NCBI RefSeq assembly: GCF_963860125.1 | Contig: NZ_CAWLFA010000001.1 | Coordinates: 1,736,001-1,800,000, forward strand | Direction: 5' to 3' | Length of the DNA: 64,000 nucleotides | From: Picosynechococcus sp. PCC 7002 | GTDB lineage: Bacteria; Cyanobacteriota; Cyanobacteriia; Cyanobacteriales; MRBY01 | Notes under the pieces: generated by a model | Told to the model about the DNA's origin: nothing | The model's input: only the letters and a program-made list of their open reading frames with translations | The model's database searches: none | Translations under genes and position numbers: made by a program | Part shown: positions 26,930 through 35,839 of the stretch, piece by piece | How positions within the stretch are numbered: the stretch's first letter is position 1 | Layout of the letters: every line of letters starts with the position of its first letter

Positions 26930-27481
26930 CTAATCGCGACGGCATAACACACATTGCGCCAACAGTTCAAAGTCAAGATCTGGCAACAATTTACTTTTGG
27001 GTAAAGCTTGGTAGGTATTTTCTTCGAGGACATAAATTGAAAATTTTTCCGCTTGCCACAGCCAAACTTCCTGAATGCCGAGGCGTTGATATTTTTCGAG
27101 TTTCTGGGGACTACCGCTGGTGACATTGACTTCAATGGCGAGATCGGGATGCTCTTTTTGTTCACCGAGATAATAGGATTCGTCTGGTTCAAAGGAAACG
27201 GATTTTTCTCGCGAGACCCGGGTGGCACTCCCGACAGGATGAAATTCGATCCCTTGATTGAACAAATATAGTTCTACAAGAAAGCCGATAATGGTTTTGA
27301 TGGATTTGTGGTATTCCTCCAGGGTCATCAGTTCGATTACTCCGTCTAGGTAGGTGATCCGCAGGCTGGCAGCTTGACCGATCGCCGTTTGGATCGCCTG
27401 GAATTCTTCCCAACTGTAGCGACCAGGGAGGATTAAGTTTTGGGTTTCGGTGAGGACGGGGCGGCTCGTGGCAACGGTCAT
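26930..27481 (-). CDS. Uma2 family (DUF820) putative nuclease, divergent member
   Basis: A 183-residue Uma2 protein of a different subgroup: GRYSWEEFQAIQTAIGQ, LRITYLDGVIELMTLEEYHK, FEPDESYYLG, HPDLAIEVNVTSGS and KLEKYQRLGIQEVWLW. The PD...EV pair and the later Lys fit the PD-(D/E)XK fold, and RLGIQEVWLW matches the end of the conserved core. It is tail-to-tail with the Uma2 gene at 26307-26888. The two are too different to be a recent duplication. Confidence 0.86.
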   Translation of the reverse strand: MTVATSRPVLTETQNLILPGRYSWEEFQAIQTAIGQAASLRITYLDGVIELMTLEEYHKSIKTIIGFLVELYLFNQGIEFHPVGSATRVSREKSVSFEPDESYYLGEQKEHPDLAIEVNVTSGSPQKLEKYQRLGIQEVWLWQAEKFSIYVLEENTYQALPKSKLLPDLDFELLAQCVLCRRD

Positions 27482-27612
27482 AAAATCGTCCCTCGTGCTG
27501 GGTGATGGTATGTTCTATCCTACCGAATTCGGATTAGGAAAAAGGCGATCGCCCCATCCCTTACACTGGGGGATAATCTTTCCGGCAAACAATTTCAGGC
27601 GATAGATATAGA

Positions 27613-28737
27613 ATGCAAACCTATTTTGCAACGGTAGCCCAGGGCATTGAGGAGCTTGCGGCCCAGGAACTGACAAACCTCGGTGCCCAGGCGGTGAAAA
27701 CAGAATATTGCGGGGTCTCTTTTCAAGGCGATCGCCAGTTATTGTACAAAGTCAATCTCTGGTCACGGTTGGCGTTTCGGGTGTTGGTACAGATTAGAAA
27801 AGTTAAAGCATTTACGGCCAAGGAACTCTATCGGGGCGTACAAAGCATTGACTGGTCTGAATACCTCGCACCCAACCAAACCATTGCCGTCACCTGTACC
27901 GGTAAAAATAAAAATCTCAATCACACCCATTTCACCGCCCTCCAAGTAAAAAATGCGATCATCGATCAACAGCGGGATCAATTTGGCGATCGCTCCAGTG
28001 TCAATGTCGAAGATCCTGACGTGCTGATCAATGCCCACATTCGCGATAACCGTTGCACTATCAGCCTCGATAGCTCCGGCCATAGTTTGCACCGTCGGGG
28101 TTATCGGCCCGCCATGGGGAAAGCACCCCTCAAGGAAAATTTTGCCGCTGGTCTCCTGGATCTCGCCGAATGGACGCCGGATCTGCCCCTCGTGGATCCC
28201 CTCTGTGGCTCCGGCACCTTTGTCATTGAAGCCGCCCTAAAAAGTTTGAATTTTGCCCCCGGCCTTTTCCAGGGGGATTTTGGCTTTCAGCATTGGCAAG
28301 ATTTTGATGCCGAGCTTTGGCAAACCCTCCTCAACGAGGCCGAATATGCCACCAAAGACCAACTGCAACAGCCAATCATTGGCCAAGACCGCGATCAAGA
28401 AGTGATTCAACAGGCTTGGACGAATGCGGAAAATTGTGGCGTTGCCGACCATATCCAACTGGCTTGTCGGGAACTGGAACAAGTAGAAGCCCCTGCCGAC
28501 CGTGGCGTGATTATCTGCAATCCGCCCTATGGCCATCGTCTCGGTGCTGATGAAGATCTAGGGCTGCTTTATAAACGCATTGGCGATATTTTCAAACAGC
28601 GGTTTAAGGGCTGGACGGGCTATATTCTTACGGGGAATGCAGAACTGGCGAAACGGGTCGGACTGCGGGCGTCGCGGCGCTTTGTAGTCTATAACGGTGG
28701 CTTGGAATGTCGCCTGCTGAAATACGAACTCTACTAA
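27613..28737 (+). CDS. THUMP-domain RNA methyltransferase (RlmL N-terminal-like)
   Basis: SAM-dependent methyltransferase, 374 residues. The N-terminal THUMP domain (about 1-155) binds RNA: YFATVAQGIEELAAQELTNL and TGKNKNLNHTHFTALQVKNA. The catalytic UPF0020/Rossmann domain has LVDPLCGSGTFVIEAA and the amino-methylating motif IICNPPYGHRLG. This is the layout of the RlmL half that makes m2G2445 in 23S rRNA. The RlmK half present in the E. coli fusion protein is missing, as in many bacteria. The precise target is inferred from family. Confidence 0.9.
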   Translation: MQTYFATVAQGIEELAAQELTNLGAQAVKTEYCGVSFQGDRQLLYKVNLWSRLAFRVLVQIRKVKAFTAKELYRGVQSIDWSEYLAPNQTIAVTCTGKNKNLNHTHFTALQVKNAIIDQQRDQFGDRSSVNVEDPDVLINAHIRDNRCTISLDSSGHSLHRRGYRPAMGKAPLKENFAAGLLDLAEWTPDLPLVDPLCGSGTFVIEAALKSLNFAPGLFQGDFGFQHWQDFDAELWQTLLNEAEYATKDQLQQPIIGQDRDQEVIQQAWTNAENCGVADHIQLACRELEQVEAPADRGVIICNPPYGHRLGADEDLGLLYKRIGDIFKQRFKGWTGYILTGNAELAKRVGLRASRRFVVYNGGLECRLLKYELY

Positions 28738-28802
28738 AGGGTTCTCTGTTAGGATGGGGGGCAAATTGACGCTCTTTTTTCACCTCATTTTTAAACCTTG
28801 GC

Positions 28803-30254
28803 ATGGAGATCCTCTGCACTCGTCCCGGATGTCACCATCCCCAAAATCATTTTAGTGATCTCGATGATCCAACCCACCTAAAAACAGCCCAGCAGAAATA
28901 TTGCACCAGTTGCGGGATGCATTTAATTTTGGGTGGCCGCTACCTTCCCCAAAAACTTCTCGGTCAGGGGGGCTTTGGGACGGCTTTTTTGGCGCGCGAT
29001 CGCTATACGCCGACCATGCGCCTGTGCGTGGTGAAACAGTTTCAGCCCATGGGGAATTTAGATGATCAGCAGTTGGCCATGGCCCAGGAATTGTTTGAGC
29101 GGGAGGCCCATGTTTTAGAACGAATCGGCAATCGCCACCCCCAAATTCCGGATTTGTTTGCCTTTTTCCCGTTGATCGTGCCCCAACCCCAGGGCCAGGG
29201 AACAGCCCAGTATTTTTATCTCGTGCAAGAGTACATCGAGGGGAAAGATCTAGAACAGGAATTAGCGGCACGGGGCAAGTTACCAGAGACGGAAGTTAAA
29301 GAAATTTTCGTGTCGATGTTGAAGGTTTTGGCCTTTGTCCACGACCAGGGCACGATCCACCGGGATATTAAACCGTCGAATATTATGCGCCATGTGGACG
29401 GAGAACTTTATCTGCTGGACTTCGGGGCAGTAAAGGAGGTCACGGCAGGGGCAGGGGCGGCCAGTGCGTCCCAACGTTCGACGGGGATTTATTCACCGGG
29501 CTATGCACCACCGGAACAGATGCGGGGGGCGCAGGTTTATCCAGCGACGGATCTCTATGCGTTGGCAGTGACCTGTATTGTGTTGCTCACGGGGGAAACG
29601 CCGGAAACATTGTTTGATGGGTATCAGAATAAATGGCAGTGGCGCAAATTTATCCAAAAAATTGAACCGCGCTTTGGGGCGCTTTTGGATTTGATGTTGG
29701 AACCCACCCCAGGCGATCGCCCAAAATCTGCCCAGGTCGCCCTCAAACTTTTAGACTTGCCTAACCAGCAACAAGGCTCCGCTCAACCTGCCACCGCCGC
29801 CACAAGGGTACAGCCCCCAGCCCCGGCAAAATCCCCTAAACAACAAAAACAGCCACCCCTTGCGCCACCTAAAAAAACGCCACCTCCTGCGAAAGCCTCG
29901 ACTGGGAACCAGGCCGCCACTGGTTCTGTGGTGCCACTCCTGATTGGGGTAGGGTTTACGGGCTTTCAGGGAGTATTATTAATGCCCCTTGTGGGGACTT
30001 TCTTGGCGGGCAATGTGGGCATGGGCGTTTGGGGGGCGGCCATGGGGTTAATCATTTTGGCGATCGCCCGACGCATCCTCGAACTGAAGGAAATGGTGAT
30101 CCTCGGTGCCATTACCCTGGGGGCGGCTTTTTTCCTGGTGCAAACTATGGAATTTACCACCCTGGCAATGATTGCTGTTTTAGTCGGGGCGGGCTTGGTG
30201 GCGGCGATCGCCTTGTTTACCCTGATTTACCGTTTGCTCCAAAAAATTCTTTAA
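28803..30254 (+). CDS. Serine/threonine protein kinase with N-terminal zinc-ribbon and C-terminal membrane helices
   Basis: A 483-residue Hanks-type kinase. The N-terminus carries a four-cysteine ribbon (Cys5, Cys10, Cys34, Cys37; CTSCG). The kinase domain follows: GQGGFGTAF at 54-62, Lys78 in VVKQF, HRDIKPSN at 186-193, DFG at 206-208 and a YAPPEQ activation segment. After a Pro/Lys/Gln-rich linker (about 315-370), the C-terminus (about 375-483) contains three or four transmembrane helices, so the kinase is membrane-tethered at its C-terminus. This architecture is common in cyanobacterial kinases. The signal sensed is unknown. Confidence 0.92.
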   Translation: MEILCTRPGCHHPQNHFSDLDDPTHLKTAQQKYCTSCGMHLILGGRYLPQKLLGQGGFGTAFLARDRYTPTMRLCVVKQFQPMGNLDDQQLAMAQELFEREAHVLERIGNRHPQIPDLFAFFPLIVPQPQGQGTAQYFYLVQEYIEGKDLEQELAARGKLPETEVKEIFVSMLKVLAFVHDQGTIHRDIKPSNIMRHVDGELYLLDFGAVKEVTAGAGAASASQRSTGIYSPGYAPPEQMRGAQVYPATDLYALAVTCIVLLTGETPETLFDGYQNKWQWRKFIQKIEPRFGALLDLMLEPTPGDRPKSAQVALKLLDLPNQQQGSAQPATAATRVQPPAPAKSPKQQKQPPLAPPKKTPPPAKASTGNQAATGSVVPLLIGVGFTGFQGVLLMPLVGTFLAGNVGMGVWGAAMGLIILAIARRILELKEMVILGAITLGAAFFLVQTMEFTTLAMIAVLVGAGLVAAIALFTLIYRLLQKIL

Positions 30255-30276
30255 ACAGCCCAGCTTTGCCTTACTT

Positions 30277-30313
30277 CTATGGACAATCCAAGACTGAGAT
30301 TGTTCACCCATAG
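30277..30313. terminator. Hairpin between the kinase gene and acnB
   Basis: CTATGG-ACAATC (30277-30288) pairs with GATTGT...CCATAG (30298-30303 and 30308-30313) with a small bulge. No T-run follows, so it may be a weak terminator or simply a structured 5' region before acnB. Confidence 0.35.
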
Positions 30314-30375
30314 CGTCATTACAGCGGGCATTACAATAGAGTATCTAAAACGTTAGATAACCGATAGATCTCCCT

Positions 30376-32982
30376 ATGCTAGAAGCCTACCGCAAACACG
30401 CCGCCGAACGCGCCCAATTGGGAATTCCCCCTTTACCGCTAACCGCAGAACAAACCTCTGAACTCTGCGATCGCCTCAAAAATCCCCCCGAAGCAGAACA
30501 AGCAGAACTGCTGAGTTTATTGCGCGATCGCGTGCCTCCCGGTGTTGATGAAGCCGCCTATGTGAAAGCGGGTTTTTTAACCGGAATTGCCAAAAAAGAA
30601 ATTACTTGTCCCCTGATCAGTCCCCAGGGTGCAGTGGAACTCCTGGGAACTATGGTGGGTGGCTATAACGTCCAATCCCTCGTCGAACTCCTCAAATCCC
30701 CCGACAGCAATATTGCCAGTGCCGCCGCCACTGCCCTGAGCAAAACTCTGTTGGTTTTCGATGCCTTTAACGATGTCCTCGAACTCTCTGATACCAACCC
30801 CTACGCCAAACAAGTGATCGATGCTTGGGCAGAAGCCGCTTGGTTTATCGGTAAGCCCAAAGTTCCCGAGGCGATCGCCGTTACTGTCTTTAAGGTTCCC
30901 GGCGAAACCAATACCGATGACCTTTCTCCCGCGCCCCACGCCACAACTCGCCCCGACATTCCCCTCCATGCCCTCGCAATGCTGGAATCAAAAATGCCAG
31001 AGGGGTTAGAAACTATTGCCGAACTGAAGCAAAAAGGTCATCCCGTTGCCTATGTCGGTGATGTGGTCGGTACCGGTTCCTCTCGGAAATCAGCGATCAA
31101 CTCCGTACTATGGCACCTCGGCCACGACATTCCCTTTGTCCCCAACAAAAAAGCAGGCGGTTATATTCTCGGCGGTAAAATTGCCCCGATTTTCTTCAAT
31201 ACCGCTGAAGACTCCGGTGCACTGCCCATTGAGTGTGATGTCAGTAAGCTTAATACGGGCGATGTGATCACCATTCATCCCTACGCAGGCAAAATTACTA
31301 ACGAAGCGGGTGAAACAATCTCTACCTTTGAACTAAAGCCTGAAACGATCCTCGACGAAGTGCAAGCGGGTGGCCGAATTCCTTTGCTGATTGGCCGGGC
31401 ACTCACCGACAAAACCCGTGAAGCCCTCGGACTCGAACCGACGACGGTGTTTGTGCGTCCCTCCCTGCCAGAAGATACCCACAAAGGGTTTACCTTGGCA
31501 CAAAAAATGGTGGGTAAAGCGTGCGGTTTAGAAGGGGTTCGTCCTGGGACATCCTGCGAGCCGATCATGACCACCGTGGGTTCCCAAGACACCACTGGCC
31601 CGATGACTCGCGATGAGCTAAAAGAGCTGGCTTGTCTCGGTTTCAATGCGGACTTGACCCTACAAACTTTCTGTCACACTGCCGCCTATCCGAAGCCAGT
31701 TGATGTCGTTACCCACAAACAACTGCCCGACTTCTTTGCGACCCGTGGCGGTGTTGCCCTCAAACCCGGTGATGGCATTATCCACTCGTGGCTGAACCGG
31801 ATGTTATTGCCCGATACCGTGGGAACTGGTGGTGACTCCCATACCCGTTTCCCCTTGGGGATTTCTTTCCCGGCGGGTTCTGGTTTGGTGGCCTTTGCAG
31901 CGGCCCTCGGTGTCATGCCCCTTGATATGCCGGAATCTGTCCTCGTGAAATTTACGGGCGAACTGCAACCCGGTGTCACCCTCCGCGATATTGTCAATGC
32001 GATTCCCTGGGTGGCGATGCAACAGGGTAAATTGACCGTCGGCAAAGAGAACAAGGTTAACGTCTTTAACGGTCGGATCATGGAAATGGAAGGTCTGCCG
32101 GATCTCAAGGTAGAGCAAGCCTTTGAATTGACCGATGCTACTGCCGAGCGTTCCTGTTCTGGTTCGACGATTAAACTCAGCGAAGAAACCGTGGCGGAAT
32201 ATCTGCGGTCTAATGTCGTGCTGATGAAGAACATGATTGCCCGTGGTTACTCCGATGCGCGTACCCTACTGCGTCGGATTGCGAAGATGGAGGAATGGCT
32301 CGCGAATCCTTCTCTGATGTCGGCGGATCCTGATGCGGAATATGCGGATGTGATCGAGGTGAACCTGAATGAGATTAAGGAACCCATCGTTGCGGCTCCG
32401 AACGATCCTGACAATGTCAAACTGATGTCTGAATGTGCAGGGGACAAAGTTGATGAGGTGTTCATCGGTTCCTGCATGACGAATATTGGTCACTACCGCG
32501 CAGCGGCGAAAATCCTGGAAGGGGCGGGTGTTGTCAAAGGTCGTCTCTGGATTTGTCCACCCACGCGCATGGATGAAAAGCAACTCCGGGATGAAGGGGT
32601 TTACGGTGTCTTCGCGGCGGCAGGAGCGCGGACGGAAATGCCCGGCTGTTCTCTTTGTATGGGGAACCAAGCCCGCGTTGAAGATAATGCAACAGTTTTC
32701 TCTACTTCGACCCGGAACTTCAATAACCGGATGGGCAAGGGGGCGCAAGTTTACCTTGGTTCGGCGGAGTTAGCAGCGGTTTGTGCGCTCCTCGGCAAGA
32801 TTCCCACTGTGGAAGAATATCAGGCGATCGTCTCTGAGAAGATTGATCCGTTTAAGGGTGATCTATACCGTTATCTCAATTTCAATGAGATTGATGGCTT
32901 TGAGGATGAGGGTCGCGTGATTGCCCTTGAGGATATGCCGAAGATCGAAGATCTCCTCGGTATGCCTGTAGGCGCGAAGTAA
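30376..32982 (+). CDS. acnB: Bifunctional aconitate hydratase 2 / 2-methylisocitrate dehydratase
   Basis: Fe-S enzyme of the TCA cycle converting citrate to isocitrate via cis-aconitate. At 868 residues it has the AcnB domain order: an N-terminal HEAT-like domain (about 1-155), then the swivel domain with GDVVGTGSSRKSAINSVLW, then the catalytic core. The [4Fe-4S] cysteines are readable in VFIGSCMTNIGH and MPGCSLCMGNQAR. Substrate-site segments GTGGDSHTRFPLG and KTREALGLEP are present. The gene is followed by a strong terminator at 33009-33036. Confidence 0.98.
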   Translation: MLEAYRKHAAERAQLGIPPLPLTAEQTSELCDRLKNPPEAEQAELLSLLRDRVPPGVDEAAYVKAGFLTGIAKKEITCPLISPQGAVELLGTMVGGYNVQSLVELLKSPDSNIASAAATALSKTLLVFDAFNDVLELSDTNPYAKQVIDAWAEAAWFIGKPKVPEAIAVTVFKVPGETNTDDLSPAPHATTRPDIPLHALAMLESKMPEGLETIAELKQKGHPVAYVGDVVGTGSSRKSAINSVLWHLGHDIPFVPNKKAGGYILGGKIAPIFFNTAEDSGALPIECDVSKLNTGDVITIHPYAGKITNEAGETISTFELKPETILDEVQAGGRIPLLIGRALTDKTREALGLEPTTVFVRPSLPEDTHKGFTLAQKMVGKACGLEGVRPGTSCEPIMTTVGSQDTTGPMTRDELKELACLGFNADLTLQTFCHTAAYPKPVDVVTHKQLPDFFATRGGVALKPGDGIIHSWLNRMLLPDTVGTGGDSHTRFPLGISFPAGSGLVAFAAALGVMPLDMPESVLVKFTGELQPGVTLRDIVNAIPWVAMQQGKLTVGKENKVNVFNGRIMEMEGLPDLKVEQAFELTDATAERSCSGSTIKLSEETVAEYLRSNVVLMKNMIARGYSDARTLLRRIAKMEEWLANPSLMSADPDAEYADVIEVNLNEIKEPIVAAPNDPDNVKLMSECAGDKVDEVFIGSCMTNIGHYRAAAKILEGAGVVKGRLWICPPTRMDEKQLRDEGVYGVFAAAGARTEMPGCSLCMGNQARVEDNATVFSTSTRNFNNRMGKGAQVYLGSAELAAVCALLGKIPTVEEYQAIVSEKIDPFKGDLYRYLNFNEIDGFEDEGRVIALEDMPKIEDLLGMPVGAK

Positions 32983-33008
32983 AAATATAGGAATCTGATT
33001 TTATAATT

Positions 33009-33036
33009 AAGGTGAATCATCATTGATTCACCTTTT
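33009..33036 (+). terminator. Strong hairpin terminator of acnB
   Basis: AAGGTGAATCA (33009-33019) pairs perfectly with TGATTCACCTT (33024-33034) over a 4-nt loop, ending in TTTT. It closes acnB and marks the left edge of the AT-rich AIPR/vapBC segment. Confidence 0.87.
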
Positions 33037-33089
33037 ATTAGCCTATAATTTAATTATCATTTTTATCCTAAGAAAGAAAAATATCAGAA

Positions 33090-34808
33090 ATGCAAACAGA
33101 TATCAACATAGACTATTCAAGCCTTGTTACACATATCAAGCCATACATAATAAAAGGAAGAACAGAGTCTACTGCATTTCTTTATTGGTTTCTAATAAAT
33201 ATTTATAGGCTTGAAGAAATGGATGTTCAAAATATAGTTTGCGATGGTAGTGGAGACAAAGGAATTGATGGAATATATATAAATCACAACGAAGAAATTA
33301 TTGATATATTTCAAGCTAAAATAGTCAAAACTCCAACAAAAACTCTTGGGGATTCACAACTTAAAGAATTCATCGGTAGTCTTCGTCAAGTCAAGAATGA
33401 TATTGACCTAGAGAAATTCATAAAAAATACACATAATGTACAGCTTAAAGGGTTGTTAGAAAACAACAAAGAATATTTTTTATCACCAGACTTTACTGTG
33501 CGTGGAGTTTTCATTACAAATATCAATAAAGATCATAATGCAAAGCTTCTATTAGATACATTCTCTAACAGTGATTTATCTTTGGTCGTATGGGACAAAG
33601 ATTTGATTGTTGAAAATTATACTTCCAGTGAAAAAGCAATACCAAAGACACAACAATTATCTTTTGATGTTTATGGATTTGATCATGCAGAATTTTATGT
33701 AAAAAACTCAGTAAAGATTGTAATTGCCCCTCTTTCGGCTATAGATTTGGTAAAGATGGAAGGGATTGAAAATCAGCAAATTTTCGAATTGAATTTAAGA
33801 AAATCATTGGGTAGCAATAAAACAAAAGTCAACAAAGATATAAGCAATAGTATTAAAGATTCTTCTGAGCATATCAATTTTCTGCTCTATCATAATGGCA
33901 TCACAATTATTTGTGAAAGTGTTGACACATCCGAAAAAGATAAAATAAAAATCAAAAACTATTCGATTGTTAATGGGTGTCAAAGTGTTTCATGCCTTTA
34001 TAAAAACAAAGAAAGTATTACAGAGGACTTGCGGATTTTAGCTCGTCTTATTCAAGTTCCTTCTGAGTCTGATTTGATATCAAAAATCACTTACAATAGT
34101 AATAATCAAAATGGTATTAGAGCAAGAGATTTCCGCTCAAACACACCTACTCAAGTACGTTTGCAGCAAGAAATCAATACAAATTTTTCTGACTTTGTAT
34201 ATCAAATCAAGACAGGAGAAACAAAAAAAGCTCAAGTCGATGATAATCAAAAAATTATTGATAACACTCTTGCTGGACAGCTAATGCTTGCTTTCGATCT
34301 CAAGCTGCCCTCCAGAGTTCAAAGACCAGGGCGTATTTTTGATGATTGGCATCAAGAAATCTTCTCACGACCAGAAGTAAATGGTGCAAGAATTGTCGCT
34401 TTATTTAAAATATTTAACATTGTCAGTAATAGTTTAAGTCAAGTTAACCCATCTATATTTGCTGGATATCAAATAACAAAATTCTTTTTGCTCTACTTGC
34501 TGCGTCAAGTTCTTGAACTTGATGAAGAAGGAAAGGAATTTTGTAAACATCCAGAGGATTTTTTCTCGTCCAGCACTCAAGAGAGAAAAATGGAGTTTGC
34601 AATTAGCCGAATAATTAGCGATTTAATTATTGATTTAAATGCAGAATTTGAAGAACGTGGAGGTCAAGATTATGATTTTAAATCTGTATTTAAAAAGACG
34701 GATAAGATAAATGACCTATCCAAATCTATATTGTCATCATATAAAAAAATGCTTTCGCGAAAGCGGATAGAAACTTTTTCTGAGTTGATTGAAAATAGTA
34801 GTCAATAG
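33090..34808 (+). CDS. AIPR family phage-resistance protein with Mrr-like nuclease motif
   Basis: A 572-residue protein of the AIPR (abortive infection phage resistance) family. The central and later regions show FLLYHNGITIICE, YSIVNGCQSVSCLY and GIRARDFRSNTPTQVRLQQE, characteristic of the family. The N-terminus contains GDKGIDGIYIN (Asp60) followed by IDIFQAK (Gln75, Lys77), the D...QxK pattern of Mrr-like PD-(D/E)XK nucleases. A role in anti-phage defence by nucleic acid cleavage is inferred. The gene is strongly AT-rich and lacks HIP1 sites, unlike the flanking chromosome, a sign of horizontal transfer. The vapBC-like pair begins 21 bp downstream. Confidence 0.87.
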   Translation: MQTDINIDYSSLVTHIKPYIIKGRTESTAFLYWFLINIYRLEEMDVQNIVCDGSGDKGIDGIYINHNEEIIDIFQAKIVKTPTKTLGDSQLKEFIGSLRQVKNDIDLEKFIKNTHNVQLKGLLENNKEYFLSPDFTVRGVFITNINKDHNAKLLLDTFSNSDLSLVVWDKDLIVENYTSSEKAIPKTQQLSFDVYGFDHAEFYVKNSVKIVIAPLSAIDLVKMEGIENQQIFELNLRKSLGSNKTKVNKDISNSIKDSSEHINFLLYHNGITIICESVDTSEKDKIKIKNYSIVNGCQSVSCLYKNKESITEDLRILARLIQVPSESDLISKITYNSNNQNGIRARDFRSNTPTQVRLQQEINTNFSDFVYQIKTGETKKAQVDDNQKIIDNTLAGQLMLAFDLKLPSRVQRPGRIFDDWHQEIFSRPEVNGARIVALFKIFNIVSNSLSQVNPSIFAGYQITKFFLLYLLRQVLELDEEGKEFCKHPEDFFSSSTQERKMEFAISRIISDLIIDLNAEFEERGGQDYDFKSVFKKTDKINDLSKSILSSYKKMLSRKRIETFSELIENSSQ

Positions 34809-34829
34809 ATTTAAGGTTTAATAGTAGGA

Positions 34830-35072
34830 ATGAGTCAACTTACAGTGGACATACCAGACGATATAATGCAAAAGTTAGAAGAGCAAGATCAACCTCTTCA
34901 AAGTCTTCTTTTGGAAGCAATCAGTGAATATTTAGAAAAAAGATCTCTTGCAAAGACAAAGACATGGGAGTTATGTGGAGCTTTTGAGGTGACAAATTCT
35001 CATCCTTCAGAGTCAACAGATGAAACAGGTGCAACGAACTATGCAGAAAATTTGGATCAAGACTTATATTAG
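34830..35072 (+). CDS. VapB-type antitoxin (ribbon-helix-helix-like)
   Basis: An 80-residue acidic protein. The N-terminus LTVDIPDDIMQKLEEQ followed by LQSLLLEAISEYLEKRSL looks like a short beta strand plus two helices, as in ribbon-helix-helix antitoxins. The rest is polar and probably unstructured, able to wrap the toxin. It begins 21 bp after the AIPR gene and ends 2 bp before the PIN-domain gene, so the three may form one transcript. Pairing with the downstream toxin is inferred from position. Confidence 0.75.
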   Translation: MSQLTVDIPDDIMQKLEEQDQPLQSLLLEAISEYLEKRSLAKTKTWELCGAFEVTNSHPSESTDETGATNYAENLDQDLY

Positions 35073-35074
35073 AA

Positions 35075-35488
35075 ATGTCCAAACCAAAAATCCTTGTTGA
35101 TACTTCTGCATTGATTGCCTTTTTCGTCAAAACCGAAACTCATAACCAAACCGCCAGAAAATATATCGTGAGTCATCCAGAAAAAGAATGGATAATCTTA
35201 GAAACAGTCTTTGATGAAACTGTGACATGGTTTCGTACAAGAGTTTCTAGCCAGGCTTCAGTGCAACTAGGTGAAGTTCTACGAACAGAACATCAATATT
35301 GTCATTTATCCGACAGCGATGATGATGCCATTTGGGAAACCTTCAGAAAATACGACGATAAGAAATGGAGCTACACAGACTGCTCGTTGTTAGTTATGTC
35401 TCAACGGCTGCAAATACCAGAAATTTTTGCCTTTGATGAGCACATTCGACAGATGGCAGGTTTGGGCATCGTTTGTGTCCCTCGATAA
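35075..35488 (+). CDS. VapC-like PIN-domain ribonuclease toxin
   Basis: A 137-residue PIN-domain protein. The first acidic strand is KILVDTSALIAFF (Asp9), a conserved Glu lies in LETVFDETVTWF, and the third and fourth acidic residues lie in WSYTDCSLLVMS and IFAFDEHIRQMAG. PIN toxins cleave tRNA or other RNA in a Mg2+-dependent way. The upstream 80-residue protein is its likely antitoxin. The C-terminal order FDEHIRQMAGLGIVCVP is typical for the family. Confidence 0.87.
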   Translation: MSKPKILVDTSALIAFFVKTETHNQTARKYIVSHPEKEWIILETVFDETVTWFRTRVSSQASVQLGEVLRTEHQYCHLSDSDDDAIWETFRKYDDKKWSYTDCSLLVMSQRLQIPEIFAFDEHIRQMAGLGIVCVPR

Positions 35489-35498
35489 AATTCCGACA

Positions 35499-35765
35499 GT
35501 GAATGATTGGGGAAAAACTAATGTGGATTTTCGAAAAAAAATCAACACTCAAAATGAAACCTTAAATATATTGCTCTTGGAGCTTCAAGAAGAGTGCCAA
35601 CAGGTTATTTCTCTCATTCATCAATTGCAGCTTACTGATTTGAGCGATCGCCAACGGGGAAAAATCTTGTCGGAACTCCTCGTTGCATCGATTCACTTAC
35701 AGACTCACTGTGATGAAGAGTGGCAAAATTTGATTGCTGATGAGTTGCAAAGTTTATCAGATTAA
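35499..35765 (+). CDS. Small hypothetical helical protein
   Basis: About 88 residues from a GTG at 35499 (another GTG at 35475 lies inside the end of vapC). The frame is open further back through vapC, but that part is a shadow. The sequence is helical and polar (LLLELQEECQQVISLIHQLQ and GKILSELLVASIHLQTHCDEEW) with no recognised domain. It contains a HIP1 site (GAGCGATCGCC), unlike the preceding AIPR gene. It might belong to the vapBC transcript; function unknown. Confidence 0.55.
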   Translation: MNDWGKTNVDFRKKINTQNETLNILLLELQEECQQVISLIHQLQLTDLSDRQRGKILSELLVASIHLQTHCDEEWQNLIADELQSLSD

Positions 35766-35839
35766 TTCACTGAAGCAAGAAACGTCCTTGAAGACCCACC
35801 ACTTTTTTTGTCGCACGGAAGAATAAACATTTATTTCTC

